DNA of 7,847 bases from Sphingomonadales bacterium UBA1936 (GTDB lineage: Bacteria > Pseudomonadota > Alphaproteobacteria > Sphingomonadales > Sphingomonadaceae), in contig DDFE01000193.1 in NCBI GenBank assembly GCA_002336985.1, forward strand, positions 5,350 to 13,196, given 5' to 3'. This document shows, piece after piece, positions 6,091 through 7,847 of this stretch. The notes under the pieces were generated by a model. The model was not told the origin of the DNA. It saw only the letters and a list, made by a program, of their open reading frames with translations, and ran no database searches. Both the position numbers and the translations under genes were made by a program. Each line of letters begins with the position of its first letter. Position 1 is the stretch's first letter.

Positions 6091-7847
6091 ATGAACGGGG
6101 CACCACAGGTCGCCGACCAATGGTCGGACGCGGCGGATGAACGGCACGCGCAGCCGTCGTATCAGCTTTTGGATATCGAAACGGCGGAGGACGAAAACGC
6201 CGCGCCACGCGATACCTGGCCTCGCATCGCGGCCATGCTTGCCGTCTTCGCGGCCTTTGCCTGGCTGACGATCGTCGGAGTCAATGCCGCGCGTTCTTTC
6301 GGCAATGGCATTCAACTGGCGGATGTCACTGCGCTCATTCGCGATGCCAGCCCGCCGCTCATCCTGATCGCTGTCGCCTACCTTCTGGCAGTACGCGCAA
6401 GCCGCAGCGAGGCTGCGCGCCTAGCGCGGGTGTCCGAGGATCTGCGCGCCGAACAGGCCCGGCTGGACGCCACCCTGATCAGCGTCAGCACCCGGATCGA
6501 TGACGAACGGCTGGCGATTGCCGAGCAGACCGACCGGCTGATGCGAATCGGCGAGGACGCCGCCGGGCGGCTGCACGCGGTGGCCGAAAAGCTGAAGGGC
6601 GATATCGACCATGCGGCGCGCGATGCAGAAGCGCTGCGCGGATCGTCGCAAGCGGCACGCAGCGACATGACGGCGCTGCTCGCAGACCTTCCGCGCGCAC
6701 GCGCGCAGACGGTCGAAATGATTTCCGAACTGGAATCTGCGGGGCTGACCGCGCACGAACGCGCTGGCGCCCTTGATGCCCAGATTTCAGCGCTCGTCGC
6801 CCGCGGACGTGAAGCAGACGAAGTTGCCGGCGGTGCAGCACAGAAGCTGGCGGCCCATCTGGCGCGGGTTGAAGGCGTCAGCGAGACAGCCGGCGCACGT
6901 CTGGTCGAGGCGGCCGAGACGATGACATCCGCCATCGATGGCGCCCTCGGCCGTGCGGCAGAGGCCAGCGATGCCGCGCGCCAGGGCATGGAAGCACAGG
7001 CCGCCGCCATGCGCGCGCTTGTGGACCAGAGCGAAGCCGCCCTTTCCCGCACCGGCGCTGACGCGAGCGAGGCCATTGCCAAGCGGATCGACGAAGTGAC
7101 CGAACGGCTGGAAGCACTTGGTGCGATGCTGGTCGATCACGAGGCGACAAGCACCAAACTGGTGTCCGACATTGCGTCGGGTATCGACAAGATCGACGAC
7201 CGGTTCGCAACGATCGATGGTGGCGCAGACGCCCGAAACGAACGCCTTTCCAGTGCGCTCGGAAGCCTTGCCGCGCATGCGGATACGCTGGCAGCGGCGC
7301 TCGATCGTGGTGGCGCGTCCGCCGATACGATGATCGCCAAGACCGAAACGCTGATGACCGCGCTCGATGCGACGGTGCGCGAGATCGATGAGACCTTGCC
7401 TGCGGCGTTCGGACGGCTCGATGGTACCGTCGAACGGAGCAGCGCCAAGATCACTCTGGTTGCGCCGGAAATCGCGAACATCGAACGCGAGGCGAGTGCT
7501 GCGCTCGACCGGCTGCTTGCCGCCGAAAAACTCCTGTCCGACCAGCGCGCCGCGCTCGACGGACTCGGCACGGCACTCGATGCACGGCTTACCCAGGCCA
7601 AGAATGCCGCGAAGGATCTGGTCACGACCGTCGAGGGCGCGGACAACCGTGCACGGGCATTGGCCGACGGCGCAGGAACGTCGCTGGTCGATGCGATGGT
7701 CCGCGTGCGTGAAAGCGCCATGGCGGCCGCCGAACGTGCGCGTGAAGCGCTCGCATCGATCGTCCCGGATAGCGCCGAGCGGCTGTCAACTGCGGTCAAG
7801 GAAGCCTTTGGCACCGCTATCACCGAACAGGTCGGGTCGCAGATCGC
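6091..7847 (+). CDS. Membrane-anchored coiled-coil protein, TipN-like topology (cut by window edge)
   Basis: ATG 6091 is the first Met after an in-frame TAA at 6079-6081. The frame stays open to the edge: 585 complete codons plus 2 nt. An acidic, polar head (1-42) is followed by a membrane helix at about 46-65 (IAAMLAVFAAFAWLTIVGV), a loop of about 22 residues, and a second helix at about 88-101 (PPLILIAVAYLLAV) ending in basic residues. From about 104 to the edge the sequence is Ala-, Glu-, Asp- and Arg-rich with heptad-like spacing, such as RLARVSEDLRAEQARL, and almost no Pro, Cys or Trp: a long cytoplasmic coiled coil. Two N-terminal membrane segments followed by a large coiled coil is the topology of Caulobacter TipN, a marker of the new pole and division site. 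Low-complexity coiled coils resemble each other by composition, so homology is not shown. No Shine-Dalgarno is visible. It is divergent from the Hpt-like/kinase-like operon. No domain beyond the coiled coil is recognised, and the C-terminus is outside the window. Confidence 0.75.
   Translation, partial: MNGAPQVADQWSDAADERHAQPSYQLLDIETAEDENAAPRDTWPRIAAMLAVFAAFAWLTIVGVNAARSFGNGIQLADVTALIRDASPPLILIAVAYLLAVRASRSEAARLARVSEDLRAEQARLDATLISVSTRIDDERLAIAEQTDRLMRIGEDAAGRLHAVAEKLKGDIDHAARDAEALRGSSQAARSDMTALLADLPRARAQTVEMISELESAGLTAHERAGALDAQISALVARGREADEVAGGAAQKLAAHLARVEGVSETAGARLVEAAETMTSAIDGALGRAAEASDAARQGMEAQAAAMRALVDQSEAALSRTGADASEAIAKRIDEVTERLEALGAMLVDHEATSTKLVSDIASGIDKIDDRFATIDGGADARNERLSSALGSLAAHADTLAAALDRGGASADTMIAKTETLMTALDATVREIDETLPAAFGRLDGTVERSSAKITLVAPEIANIEREASAALDRLLAAEKLLSDQRAALDGLGTALDARLTQAKNAAKDLVTTVEGADNRARALADGAGTSLVDAMVRVRESAMAAAERAREALASIVPDSAERLSTAVKEAFGTAITEQVGSQI

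Noticed and set aside
6378..7082. Minus-strand open frames opposite the coiled-coil gene (also 7137-7823)
   Set aside because: They are Ala/Ser/Arg-rich antisense readings of a repetitive coiled-coil sequence. The plus-strand frame has membrane helices and heptad structure.

Overview
The window looks like chromosomal DNA of a GC-rich alphaproteobacterium, most likely a sphingomonad (Sphingomonas or a close relative). This rests on the protein sequences as I recognise them (GltX, GltA and the ComEC N-terminus) and on the comEC / gltX-gltA arrangement. No search was run. There are no RNA genes, insertion sequences, CRISPR arrays or signs of recent transfer; composition and codon use look even throughout. 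The ends cut two genes: comEC on the left and a long coiled-coil gene on the right. LEFT (1-3072): the minus-strand 5' end of a ComEC/Rec2 DNA-uptake channel gene faces away from a plus-strand pair, gltX (glutamyl-tRNA synthetase) and gltA (type II citrate synthase). gltX and gltA are separated by 15 nt and are probably co-transcribed. Only about 25 nt separate the chosen comEC and gltX starts. gltA has the full catalytic triad at the same residue numbers as the E. coli enzyme. MIDDLE (3069-6008/6029): three minus-strand genes form a probable operon, transcribed in the order small Hpt-like protein, then a two-part membrane protein (nucleotidyltransferase-like head plus a CDP-alcohol-phosphotransferase-like membrane domain), then a soluble histidine-kinase-like protein. 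The last gene meets gltA tail to tail, and both stop codons lie in one CTAG. By eye, each of the three lacks the signature catalytic residues of its family: the kinase has Thr where the H-box His belongs, the Hpt-like protein has Leu where its His belongs, and the membrane protein lacks the Asp-Gly of the CDP-alcohol phosphotransferase motif. RIGHT (6091-end): divergent from that operon is a gene for a membrane-anchored, Ala-rich coiled-coil protein, open to the window edge (at least 585 residues). It has two N-terminal transmembrane segments, the topology of the Caulobacter polarity protein TipN. The middle and right regions together are the most interesting part. They could be a signalling or polarity module built from catalytically degenerate two-component parts (compare Caulobacter DivL, which has Tyr in place of His) next to a polar-scaffold-like protein. 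That role is inference; the gene order and the residue substitutions are read directly from the sequence.
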